Assembly: GCF_900142785.1 (NCBI RefSeq)
Contig: NZ_FRCD01000002.1
Span: forward strand, 1 to 64,000
Direction: 5' to 3'
DNA from: Chryseobacterium carnipullorum
Lineage (GTDB): Bacteria > Bacteroidota > Bacteroidia > Flavobacteriales > Weeksellaceae
DNA: 64,000 nucleotides
Position numbers and translations under genes: made by a program. Shown piece after piece: positions 43,074 to 50,808 of the stretch. The notes under the pieces are model-generated. The model was given only the letters and a program-made list of their open reading frames with translations, had not been told where the DNA came from and ran no database searches. Positions within the stretch are counted from its first letter, which is position 1. Every line of letters starts with the position of its first letter.

Positions 43074-43077
43074 GGTT

Positions 43078-43085
43078 CAAAGATA
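43078..43085 (-). promoter_or_regulatory. -7 promoter element TATCTTTG before ruvC
   Basis: An exact TAnnTTTG match on the minus strand, 4 bases before the ATG. The start of transcription would fall at or next to the start codon. Confidence 0.5.
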
Positions 43086-43173
43086 GGATATTCTAAACTT
43101 TTTTATCAGAGAAAATATCATTTAAAATATTCAACATTTCGGGAAATATTTATAACTTTAAATAAAAAATGTC

Positions 43174-43665
43174 ATGAAAAATTTATTTAATCTTTTAATG
43201 GTTCCCGTACTGCTACTCTGCAGCTTTCAGAAAAACAGCGCATTAGGCTATTGGTGGGATAAAACGGCTGGTGCTGAGATCCGGAAAGAAGGCAAGATTG
43301 TTTATCTGTTTTTTCAGACTGATAAAGAAGCTTCCGGAAAAGAAAGAATTGTCCTTCAGGAAAAGAAAATTACTGAAGGAAAACTGAAATTCAGCCCTTC
43401 TTTCGACAGAAGTGAAGTTGAAAGCGGAGATCTGATTGTCATTCTATCTGATTCTGGAGGGAAAGAAGTGAGCAAGCAGCTCGTGAAAAATCCGCTGCAT
43501 CCCGAAATGGAAGTATACGAAAAAGAGGGAGTCAGCAGAAAGAAAATATCCCTTGACAATGCAGAATTCAGTGTCAGATATGCCTATTCTGAACACATTC
43601 AAATGGTAAAAATCGAGAAAGTAACTGATTCAGGAACACAGATTGTATTCACTCAAAAACTTTAA
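43174..43665 (+). CDS. Secreted protein of unknown function
   Basis: 163 residues with a signal sequence (LFNLLMVPVLLLCSF). The mature protein is beta-rich and charged, with GYWWDKTAGAEIRKEGK near its N-terminus and several strands. The hydrophobic segment ends in LCSFQ, which is only weakly lipobox-like. It precedes the M64 peptidase gene by 2 bases and should be co-transcribed, so it may be an accessory or inhibitor of that enzyme; no sequence evidence supports a specific role. Confidence 0.78.
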   Translation: MKNLFNLLMVPVLLLCSFQKNSALGYWWDKTAGAEIRKEGKIVYLFFQTDKEASGKERIVLQEKKITEGKLKFSPSFDRSEVESGDLIVILSDSGGKEVSKQLVKNPLHPEMEVYEKEGVSRKKISLDNAEFSVRYAYSEHIQMVKIEKVTDSGTQIVFTQKL

Positions 43666-43667
43666 TC

Positions 43668-45032
43668 ATGAAAAAAACTTTATTAGCCTTATTAATCGGA
43701 AGCTGCTGTGCTGCACAGACTTTCCAGACGGTTCCTCTTCTTCAGAACGGAACGAACGACAAACGAATTATTATTGCAGTATTAGGTGATGGTTTTACCA
43801 CTGCTCAGCAAAATTCCTTCGTTTCATCTGCACAGGCCACTGTCAATTATCTTTTTACAAAAAGCCCCTATACGGAATATAAAAACTATTTCAACGCCTA
43901 CGCAGTGAAAGTAGTCTCTGCCGCTTCCGGAGTAAAACATCCGGGAACAGCCACCGATGTGACAGAACCTGTAATTCCCGTTTCTAATCCCGGTAATTAT
44001 CTTGGATCCTCCTTTGATTTCGGGGTCCATCGTTGTATGTACAGCAATACGACAAACAAAGTAGGTCAGGTGCTTGCCGCCAATGTACCGGATTACGATA
44101 TTACCTATGTGCTGGGGAACTCTACAGAATATGGAGGATGCGGTGGTGCGTATGCATTTGCTTCGCTCAATGGTTCATCCAATGAAATTGTTGTTCATGA
44201 ATTAGGACATTCGTTTGGAAAGCTTGCTGATGAATACTGGTTTTCCGGCTCCGGAGAATCTCCCAATAAAACGCAGACCTCCAATCCCGCTACCGTAAAG
44301 TGGAAAAACTGGGTAGGAACCAATGGAGTAGGGGTTTATTCTTTTGCCGAAAGCCCTTCCTGGTTCCGCCCTCACCAAAGTTGTGAGATGAGGTATCTGA
44401 ATCAACAGTTCTGTTCAGTCTGTAAAGAAGCTATTATTGAAAAAATTCATTCACTGGTATCTCCGGTGGATTCTTATACCCCTGCCAATACTTCAGCGGT
44501 AAATGCCAATTCTAACGTAACATTTACCGTTAACGAAATTCTTCCGATTCCCAACACACTGGTTAATTCCTGGAAGCTGAACGGAACACTGCTTGCCTCA
44601 ACAGCCAATGCAATCACCATTTCTCCTTCCCAGCTGAATGCAGGAAATAATACCCTGATCTTTTCTGTTAATGATAATAATCCATTGATAAAGGTCAATA
44701 ATCACAGTACCGTTCATTTTACCAATGTCACCTGGACGCTGAATAAATCTTCAGCTCGCAAAATGACAGAGGTAAAAGCAGAAGAAAGACGATACAGTAT
44801 TTATCCTAACCCTTCCGATGGCGAATTTTTCATCAGAGGAAAACAGGATTTTTCGGGTAATACAAGAGTTGAATTGTATGATGCTTCAGGAAAACTCATC
44901 AGAGGGAAATCTGAACTGAAAGATCGTTCAACATTGTGGATAGATATTAAAAATCTTCCGGCTGGAAGCTATCTTGTTAATGTTTATGAAAATGACGGAA
45001 TGATCATTTCCCAGAAAATCATTAAAGAATAG
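43668..45032 (+). CDS. M64-family (IgA peptidase-like) metallopeptidase with T9SS type A domain
   Basis: 454 residues. The signal peptide ends near CCAAQ. The N-terminal catalytic domain begins with ILGDGFT-type text (AVLGDGFTTAQQNSF) and has the zinc site HELGHSFGKLADEYW (177-191), matching the M64 family to which the Clostridium IgA protease belongs. A beta domain follows, and the last 75 residues form a T9SS sorting domain (YSIYPNPSDGEFFIRG, then AGSYLVNVYENDGMIISQKIIKE). It should be an exported protease; the substrate is not known. Confidence 0.92.
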   Translation: MKKTLLALLIGSCCAAQTFQTVPLLQNGTNDKRIIIAVLGDGFTTAQQNSFVSSAQATVNYLFTKSPYTEYKNYFNAYAVKVVSAASGVKHPGTATDVTEPVIPVSNPGNYLGSSFDFGVHRCMYSNTTNKVGQVLAANVPDYDITYVLGNSTEYGGCGGAYAFASLNGSSNEIVVHELGHSFGKLADEYWFSGSGESPNKTQTSNPATVKWKNWVGTNGVGVYSFAESPSWFRPHQSCEMRYLNQQFCSVCKEAIIEKIHSLVSPVDSYTPANTSAVNANSNVTFTVNEILPIPNTLVNSWKLNGTLLASTANAITISPSQLNAGNNTLIFSVNDNNPLIKVNNHSTVHFTNVTWTLNKSSARKMTEVKAEERRYSIYPNPSDGEFFIRGKQDFSGNTRVELYDASGKLIRGKSELKDRSTLWIDIKNLPAGSYLVNVYENDGMIISQKIIKE

Positions 45033-45052
45033 ATGGATAAGATTCAAAATAG

Positions 45053-45079
45053 AGTGCCGCTTGTATAAGGCGGCATTTA
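45053..45079. terminator. Terminator shared by the convergent M64 and ligase-like genes
   Basis: A stem TGCCGC (45055-45060) with GCGGCA (45070-45075), plus two weaker pairs, followed by TTTATTG on the plus strand. It lies between the stops of the two convergent genes. Confidence 0.7.
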
Positions 45080-45616
45080 TTGTTTGTTGACGTTTTCTGT
45101 CAGCCTCTTTTCTGCAATGGGAATCCATTCCTGATCATGCCGGAGGAGCGTTATTTTGTCAACTATGAATTTAGTTTTAAATTCTTTTTCCCTGTAAATC
45201 TCCCACGCTTTCAGGTAATTATCATAACTAAGGTTCCTGTATCCAACCGTGATGTGAGGGGTGAAAGAATAGGGAATGAAATTGAAATATTGCTTTACCC
45301 TTTCATAAAGAATATGTAGGTTTTCATTGGGTTCGGGGTGTACATAAATTACCGGATTTTTAGGATTGGGGAAACTCCCAAAACCATTTAATGTAATTTC
45401 AAAGGGAGAGAGATTGGTGTCTATTTTTTGAAAAGCAGCATGGATGTCACTTTCCAATTCAAGCGCTCTCGAAAAAGGAGGGAATAAAGTGATATGCGCA
45501 TCATTTTTTAACGCCTTTGAATTTTCGTAATTCAAGGCGAGATCTTTTTTAAATGCCTTTACCTCTTCAACGATTTCCTGAGGAGGGTAAATCGCAATGA
45601 AATACATTTTTTTCAT
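45077..45616 (-). CDS. 2'-5' RNA ligase/cyclic phosphodiesterase family protein
   Basis: 179 residues from the ATG at 45616. The two HxT motifs of the 2H phosphoesterase superfamily are present: HITLFPP (about 44-50) and HITVGYR (about 132-138). Such proteins open 2',3'-cyclic phosphates or join RNA ends. The longer frame to 45700 would add residues without homology to the family and would overlap the PadR promoter on the other strand, so it is less likely. Confidence 0.87.
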   Translation of the reverse strand: MKKMYFIAIYPPQEIVEEVKAFKKDLALNYENSKALKNDAHITLFPPFSRALELESDIHAAFQKIDTNLSPFEITLNGFGSFPNPKNPVIYVHPEPNENLHILYERVKQYFNFIPYSFTPHITVGYRNLSYDNYLKAWEIYREKEFKTKFIVDKITLLRHDQEWIPIAEKRLTENVNKQ

Positions 45617-45669
45617 ACAACAAAATACATTTTTTCTGATAAAATTTACATACATAAGAAAATTATGCA

Positions 45670-45677
45670 TAGATTTG
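45670..45677 (+). promoter_or_regulatory. -7 promoter element TAGATTTG before the PadR operon
   Basis: An exact TAnnTTTG match 23 bases before the TTG start of the PadR gene. A TTTAC about 20 bases upstream may be the -33 element. It supports the TTG as start. Confidence 0.55.
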
Positions 45678-45700
45678 TAAGGTATTAAAAATATCGTCAT

Positions 45701-46024
45701 TTGAAAAAAAACAGCCTCTATAAAGGAACACTCCAGAACATTATTCTGAAATTGCTTTCAAAAGAAGTAAAAATGTACGGCTATCAAATTACCCAGCGGG
45801 CAAAAGAGCTTACAGAAGGAGAGCTTGAAATGACGGAGGGTGCGTTGTATCCGCTGCTGCATAAATTGGAGAATGATGGAATGATCACTTCGGAGGTTCA
45901 AAAAATCAATGGCAGAGACAGAAAATATTATCTTTTGACTGAAAAAGGGAAAAAAGATCAGGCTGTTCAGGAGAATGAAATGAAAAGTTATTTGTTGAAC
46001 CTAAATGCTATTTTTAATTTATGA
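45701..46024 (+). CDS. PadR-family transcriptional regulator
   Basis: 107 residues with start TTG at 45701; the frame begins LKKNSLYKGTLQNIILKLLS, usual for PadR proteins of this phylum. The winged-helix core has MYGYQITQRAKELTEGELEMTEGALYPLLHKLENDG and the wing SEVQKINGRDRKYYLLTEKGKK. It probably represses its own operon and responds to an envelope signal. Its stop overlaps the next ATG (ATGA), so the following membrane protein gene is translationally coupled. Confidence 0.93.
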   Translation: MKKNSLYKGTLQNIILKLLSKEVKMYGYQITQRAKELTEGELEMTEGALYPLLHKLENDGMITSEVQKINGRDRKYYLLTEKGKKDQAVQENEMKSYLLNLNAIFNL

Positions 46025-46746
46025 TGACTGAAACACAGGAAAATCAGGTTACAGATTATCTTATTTTTCAACAGCTTCCGCTTGACATTTTACTGGAAAT
46101 TAAAGACCATATGATCTCGCAGATTTCAGATATCCGGATCAATGAACATCTGAGTTTTGAAGATGCATTTCTGAAAGTGAAAAAATCCTGGGACGGCGAA
46201 TTCAAAATGGTCAGCTATCTCTTATTTTCCCCTGTAGAACTTCCTTTGATTGCCAAAAAAGTAATGAAGGAAAAATACAATAGCCTGCTGAAGAAATCTT
46301 TTTTAATAGGACTTATTTTCTTTGGGATTAACCTGCTTCTCATCTATTCTTCAAAAAATCAGGAAGAATACAAATTGTTTTTCCGATTAATGAATGGGGT
46401 GTTCCTGCTGGCACTGGTTGCGGTCTGGATTTTCAATATGAAGATATGGAAATATACAAAGGCGGACCTTAAATACAAAGGAAAATGCTTTTATACAATG
46501 TACCAAAAGAATGTGGGGCTGATGGTGATAAGTGCCGTTTCCATGATACAGGTCGTTGGAAAAAACGGACATTACGCCTATCAGTTTTTCAAAAATCAAA
46601 ATACCACAGAGATCTTTGGAGTTATTGTTACATTACTGATTCCTTTTGTACTGCAAACGGCTATTATCTTTACATTACTCAATTTCTATGAACATAAAAA
46701 GTCACTGAAAAAATTGCATAATTTTCTTGAACCTTCAGTTAAATAA
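46021..46746 (+). CDS. Membrane protein of the PadR operon
   Basis: 241 residues. The first 75 residues are a soluble helical region (LPLDILLEIKDHMISQISDIR) like the prefix domains found in proteins encoded next to PadR. About four transmembrane segments follow (LIFFGINLLLIYS, FRLMNGVFLLALVAVWIF, VGLMVISAVSMIQVV, IFGVIVTLLIPFVLQTAIIF). Partner or target of the PadR regulator by position; function unknown. The product at 46800-47414 is a paralogue. Confidence 0.82.
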   Translation: MMTETQENQVTDYLIFQQLPLDILLEIKDHMISQISDIRINEHLSFEDAFLKVKKSWDGEFKMVSYLLFSPVELPLIAKKVMKEKYNSLLKKSFLIGLIFFGINLLLIYSSKNQEEYKLFFRLMNGVFLLALVAVWIFNMKIWKYTKADLKYKGKCFYTMYQKNVGLMVISAVSMIQVVGKNGHYAYQFFKNQNTTEIFGVIVTLLIPFVLQTAIIFTLLNFYEHKKSLKKLHNFLEPSVK

Positions 46747-46799
46747 TACACACAGGAAGCTCATTTTAAAAATAATATAATAACCCGAATGATATAGAT

Positions 46800-47414
46800 A
46801 TGATAAATACTGCGCAGGAAACTGAAATCATACAGTACCTTCTTTCAAAAAAACTGGATCAGAAGCTTTTGCTGGAAATCAAAGACCATTTTATCCTTCA
46901 GATCACCAACCTGATGGAAGAACATAATACAGGTTTTCAGGAAGCTTTTCTTCAAACCAAAATGAACTGGAGCTATGAGCTTGAAATGGTAAAAGCAGAC
47001 TTACTTTCAACCAGAAAAATCTCCAGAATTGAGAAAGATATTATTCGGAACAGATTCAGAAAGATGACAGGATATGCTTTACTGAGTTCCGTGTGTTTTT
47101 TAATTGTACTCTATATAAAACCTGATCTTTATAATGAGGTGCAGATGGGAGCTTTTGCCATCATATTTGGACTTTCGGGATATAATTTTATCTTTAGAAA
47201 AATGAAGCTGTACCATTATACACAAATCAGTTTCCATCCTTTGTTGTTAAAAAACCTGTTCGTGGGGCTGGTGGTGATTGGATGTACTTCTTTCTTCTTT
47301 CAGGATTTAAAAATGGTTCTTTCCGTCATGATAAAACCTTTCTTTTTGTTCGCTACTGCTGTTCAGATTCAGCTTCTCTATTGGAATACAAAGAAAGTGA
47401 ATGTTTTGATTTAA
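46800..47414 (+). CDS. Membrane protein of the PadR operon, paralogue
   Basis: 204 residues, beginning with the same helical domain as its neighbour (LLLEIKDHFILQITNLMEEHNTGF) and ending in about four transmembrane segments (ALLSSVCFLIVLYI, MGAFAIIFGLSGYNFIF, LFVGLVVIGCTSFFF, FFLFATAVQIQLLYW). It is 53 bases after the first copy. Its last 62 bases overlap the 3' end of the convergent serine hydrolase gene, so one transcript runs antisense to the other. Confidence 0.8.
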   Translation: MINTAQETEIIQYLLSKKLDQKLLLEIKDHFILQITNLMEEHNTGFQEAFLQTKMNWSYELEMVKADLLSTRKISRIEKDIIRNRFRKMTGYALLSSVCFLIVLYIKPDLYNEVQMGAFAIIFGLSGYNFIFRKMKLYHYTQISFHPLLLKNLFVGLVVIGCTSFFFQDLKMVLSVMIKPFFLFATAVQIQLLYWNTKKVNVLI

Positions 47415-48525
47415 GCTGTAATAAGGTGTTTTCCAGATGATCTGTGATTTTTTTAACTTCCATGTGAGGTCGGAAAGTGGAACTCTTTCCTTTTTCTTCA
47501 TTTGCAATATTGGATAAAATAATCACCGATGTTTTGGTTTGCGGATAATAAATATTCAGAGACGGAGAGCCTTTTACATAGCCGCTGTGAAAATAGCATT
47601 CAGGTTTTCCGATGTTCATCATAATTCCGTAGCCGTAACCCATTTTACCCAGAATAGCATGATGCCTTTCTGCGCTTTTAGAACTAAACTGCTTTAACGT
47701 TTCGGGTTTCAGGATCTTTCCGCTATACAGAGCACAGTTCCATTGGTGAAGATCATCTATGGTAGAAAGAATACCGCCAGCCGGAGTTCCGATGTCTTTT
47801 CCAGCCAGTCGCTTCGGCATATCGGGAACTACCTGAAAACTGTTCCCGTTGCCCAGATAAGCGCTCGCAAAATTCTTTCCTTCGAAAACATTTGCTGTAG
47901 AAGAATGGGGCATTCCTGCTTTTTTAAACAGTTCCTGAGCATTTTCATCATACGATTTTCCGGAAACGGCTTCTACAATTTTTCCCAATGCATTAAAACC
48001 GTCATTGGAATAAAAAAAATCTGAACCACTTCTGAACATCAGTTTTCCTCCAAACATATTGAGCCCTGAAGTATGGTTTAAAAGCTGGTGAATCGTGATA
48101 TTTTCATACTCTTTGGTCTGAAATTCTTTAAGGTATTTGGAGGCTTTATCGGTAACATTCAATTTCCCCTGTTCCATCTGAAGAAGGATAAGTACTGCAG
48201 TGAACTGCTTGCTTACAGAACCGATGGCAAAAACAGTAGTGCTGTCCATCTTTGTTTTCGTTTTAAAATCCGAATAACCATTTTCTTTTCTGTACAGCTG
48301 AAGTGAATCTTTAAATACAGCAATACTTCCGTTGAAATCATATTTTTTAAAAACAGAATCAATCTGCTGCTCCAAAAGAGTGGTCTGGAAAGCGGTAATT
48401 GTTGAATCGATAACCGCATTTTTATTAATGGGTTGAGCAATAGCGGGAGCAGGTTCATTTTTACATGAAATTAAACCGGATATGAGAAAAATGAATAAAA
48501 GAAAGGAAGAGATTTTTTTTGTCAT
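47353..48525 (-). CDS. Serine hydrolase of the beta-lactamase/class C family (lipoprotein)
   Basis: 390 residues with lipobox LISC (Cys21). The active site has SxxK at S103-V-S-K106 (GSVSKQFTAV), the YxN motif at Y172-S-N174 and HSGYVKG near 316, the counterpart of KTG. Such proteins act as beta-lactamases, peptidases or esterases; none can be picked from the sequence. The C-terminus is a Ser/Lys-rich tail whose coding part overlaps the membrane protein gene on the other strand. Confidence 0.9.
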   Translation of the reverse strand: MTKKISSFLLFIFLISGLISCKNEPAPAIAQPINKNAVIDSTITAFQTTLLEQQIDSVFKKYDFNGSIAVFKDSLQLYRKENGYSDFKTKTKMDSTTVFAIGSVSKQFTAVLILLQMEQGKLNVTDKASKYLKEFQTKEYENITIHQLLNHTSGLNMFGGKLMFRSGSDFFYSNDGFNALGKIVEAVSGKSYDENAQELFKKAGMPHSSTANVFEGKNFASAYLGNGNSFQVVPDMPKRLAGKDIGTPAGGILSTIDDLHQWNCALYSGKILKPETLKQFSSKSAERHHAILGKMGYGYGIMMNIGKPECYFHSGYVKGSPSLNIYYPQTKTSVIILSNIANEEKGKSSTFRPHMEVKKITDHLENTLLQLKSKHSLSLYSNREAESEQQ

Positions 48526-48778
48526 TTTGTGATGGGAAATAAATTTTTTACAGCATTGTCTATCAAAAATAAGAAAAACTGCTCAATGTAACAGGGCAGG
48601 AAATATGAAATATTATTGCAGATCAATGGGAAATGTTGTAATTTATTACTCGTTTTTTACAAAAGCAGTGCACAGATCATTAGTACTTTTATGAATCGTG
48701 GAAAATTTCACAAAATATTTTTTGTTCTTAAAAACGCGTTTTGGTTTTAATGAATTTAAAACGAAGTTTTCCTATCCA
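48526..48778. other. AT-rich intergenic stretch
   Basis: About 250 bases between the serine hydrolase and the Dph6-like gene. No open frame, exact -7 element or strong hairpin was seen in it. Confidence 0.4.
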
Positions 48779-49489
48779 TTATTTAAGCTTCAGATCACAG
48801 AACCAGAAAATATATTCTTCTTCCTGATCTTTACCATCGGCTTTAGGTTTAGGGTACGTTTTCTTTACCGTTTCCCCGATTTCAAACTGTACAGGTTCTT
48901 TGAAAATAGGGCCGTCGAAAGTAAACGTATGAAATTCTCCGTTTTCTCCGCATGGATCAACATTTTCAGGAAGATCACGAATGAAGTCCCGATCAATGAT
49001 TCTGCCGGCAAAACTTTTATCGAGATACGTTTCATTCACACAGGTAACAACAGTTTTAAAACCAAGATCAAGAAACTCATGGATAAGCTCAGTAGTATTC
49101 TTGTTCCAGAGAGGAAATACCGCTTCCATTCCGATCGATTGCAGTTGTTCTTCACGGTATTTCCGAAGGTCTTCAAGAAAGATATCTCCAAAGATGGATT
49201 GAGTGACTCCCATGGCCTTAATTTCCGACATGGTCTTGTTCATCAGCTCCCGGTATTCCTCCATAGACGGTTCTTTGGGGAGCTCCATTTTGATTAAAGG
49301 GAGTCCCAAACTTTCAGCCTGCTTCTCCAAAAGTGAAACGTGAACGCCGTGCATAGAAATTCTCTGAAATTCTTTGTTGATACTGGTCAAAAGAGTGGTT
49401 ACTTCAATACGGTTTTCCTGTAAAACTTTATAAAGGGCAAGAGCTGAATCTTTTCCACTGCTCCAGTTGAATACGGCTTTTGGTTTCAT
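48779..49489 (-). CDS. Dph6-like ATP pyrophosphatase (diphthine-ammonia ligase type)
   Basis: 236 residues from the ATG at 49489. The PP-loop WSSGKDSALALYK (about 8-20) binds ATP. MHGVHVSLLEKQAESLGLPLIKMELP and GVTQSIFGDIFLEDLRKYRE are typical of the DUF71/Dph6 group. In eukaryotes and archaea the family amidates diphthine on EF-2; bacteria lack that residue, so the bacterial substrate is unknown. The TTG at 49501 is the alternative start. Confidence 0.88.
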   Translation of the reverse strand: MKPKAVFNWSSGKDSALALYKVLQENRIEVTTLLTSINKEFQRISMHGVHVSLLEKQAESLGLPLIKMELPKEPSMEEYRELMNKTMSEIKAMGVTQSIFGDIFLEDLRKYREEQLQSIGMEAVFPLWNKNTTELIHEFLDLGFKTVVTCVNETYLDKSFAGRIIDRDFIRDLPENVDPCGENGEFHTFTFDGPIFKEPVQFEIGETVKKTYPKPKADGKDQEEEYIFWFCDLKLK

Positions 49490-49558
49490 ATGGCTTGTCA
49501 ATTAAAAATATCAACCTTCCTGGTGATAGAAGGTTGATAGATAAGGGATAGGTAGGTA

Positions 49559-50596
49559 TTATTGTTTTTCTACTTCTTTGATCGGAATGAATGCGCCGTT
49601 CAGATAATCAACTTTTAGTTCAAAAGGATAAGAGGCAGGGCTGGCTGCAATTAAACCACCAACTATGCCAAAAAAGACCGTAGCCGTCATCACATTTCCG
49701 GTTTTAGCAGTTCCTTTTATCTTACCGATGAGGTAAAAATCACCATCTCTTTTTTCAGTTTTTGTAAATAAATTTTCAACAGGAACGTAGAGATATGGAA
49801 TTCCCTGATATACTACAGCATAGTTGTCATTTTTCTTAACTTCTTTTTCTTTACCATCCGTCATCTCATATATTTTGATGATTTTAGACGACTTTCCATA
49901 AAATTTAGGATTAACAATCTCTTTGTCAGGTTGTTGGTTTTTGAATGACTCATAATTTTTATAAAGCCCGTCTTTCAAGGTTTCCGAATTATAAAGAGCC
50001 AGTTTTTGTTTTTCAATATTGTCGAAATTCTTGATATCGTCTAAGGTGTAGTGATTGGTTTCCGCTGCTTTTTTGGAGATGTTTTTACGGATAAAATCGC
50101 TTACCATCTCACTTCCTTTCTTCATGGTCGCTTTGGTAACATCCATTGAAGAATGGTCGATGACAGAATCTATTTTATCAAGATAAGAATACGTTCCATC
50201 ATCGTTCTTTGCAAATAGATAGGCCTGGAAATAGCAGTAGCCATGCTCGCTGAAAGCTCCCGTGACTTCCGCAAAGTAGAGTTGTCTCAGATACATGACG
50301 ATGGTGCCTTCTTCTGTATTGGCTCCATTGATGTGTTGTAAGAGATTCTGAAACTGATCCGGTAAACTGGTCGTGGGAACTACCCTCGCTTTTGTATTGA
50401 ATGCCCCTTTTTGGACAATCCCAAGAGAAGTGGTATCTATTCGGTTATCGATTAACGTAATGGTTTTATAATAACTTTTCTCCAGTTTCTGATCAGGAAG
50501 ACTGATTGTAAAATCTTCTACACGCTTCTGGGAAAATAAAAAAACCGCAAGACATAAGGCAATAAGAACTTGAATTTTTTGTACTGTGTTTTTCAT
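49559..50596 (-). CDS. Secreted protein of unknown function with a C-terminal hydrophobic segment
   Basis: 345 residues; a signal peptide ends near FLFSQ. The body is mixed alpha/beta, with Lys-rich helices at about 150-235. Near the C-terminus a Gly/Ala-rich hydrophobic stretch (VMTATVFFGIVGGLIAASPAS) could be a membrane segment. No family recognised. Stands alone. Confidence 0.72.
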   Translation of the reverse strand: MKNTVQKIQVLIALCLAVFLFSQKRVEDFTISLPDQKLEKSYYKTITLIDNRIDTTSLGIVQKGAFNTKARVVPTTSLPDQFQNLLQHINGANTEEGTIVMYLRQLYFAEVTGAFSEHGYCYFQAYLFAKNDDGTYSYLDKIDSVIDHSSMDVTKATMKKGSEMVSDFIRKNISKKAAETNHYTLDDIKNFDNIEKQKLALYNSETLKDGLYKNYESFKNQQPDKEIVNPKFYGKSSKIIKIYEMTDGKEKEVKKNDNYAVVYQGIPYLYVPVENLFTKTEKRDGDFYLIGKIKGTAKTGNVMTATVFFGIVGGLIAASPASYPFELKVDYLNGAFIPIKEVEKQ

Positions 50597-50718
50597 GGTA
50601 TACTATAAAAATAGATATTTTATGTTTGCGAAAATAAAGAAATCTGGTAAATACTGAAAACAGGAATCATTTTTTAACAGTTCAAAAATAATTTCGTGTT
50701 ATCAGTGTCAGAAAAAAA

Positions 50719-50755
50719 ATACAAAAAAACCTCAAAGAAAATTCCTTGAGGTTTT
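50719..50755 (-). terminator. Intrinsic terminator after icmF
   Basis: A 10-bp stem (50726-50735, AAAACCTCAA, with 50746-50755), a 10-base loop and a T-run on the minus strand. It lies 54 bases after the icmF stop. Confidence 0.85.
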
Positions 50756-50808
50756 AATTTATAATTGTTGATGCAGTTAGTAGTCAATAATTGTCTACGG
50801 CACTGCCG

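Noticed and set aside
48698..49297. Open frame of 199 codons opposite the Dph6-like gene
   Set aside because: It is antisense to a gene with a PP-loop and family motifs and has a basic, non-protein-like composition.
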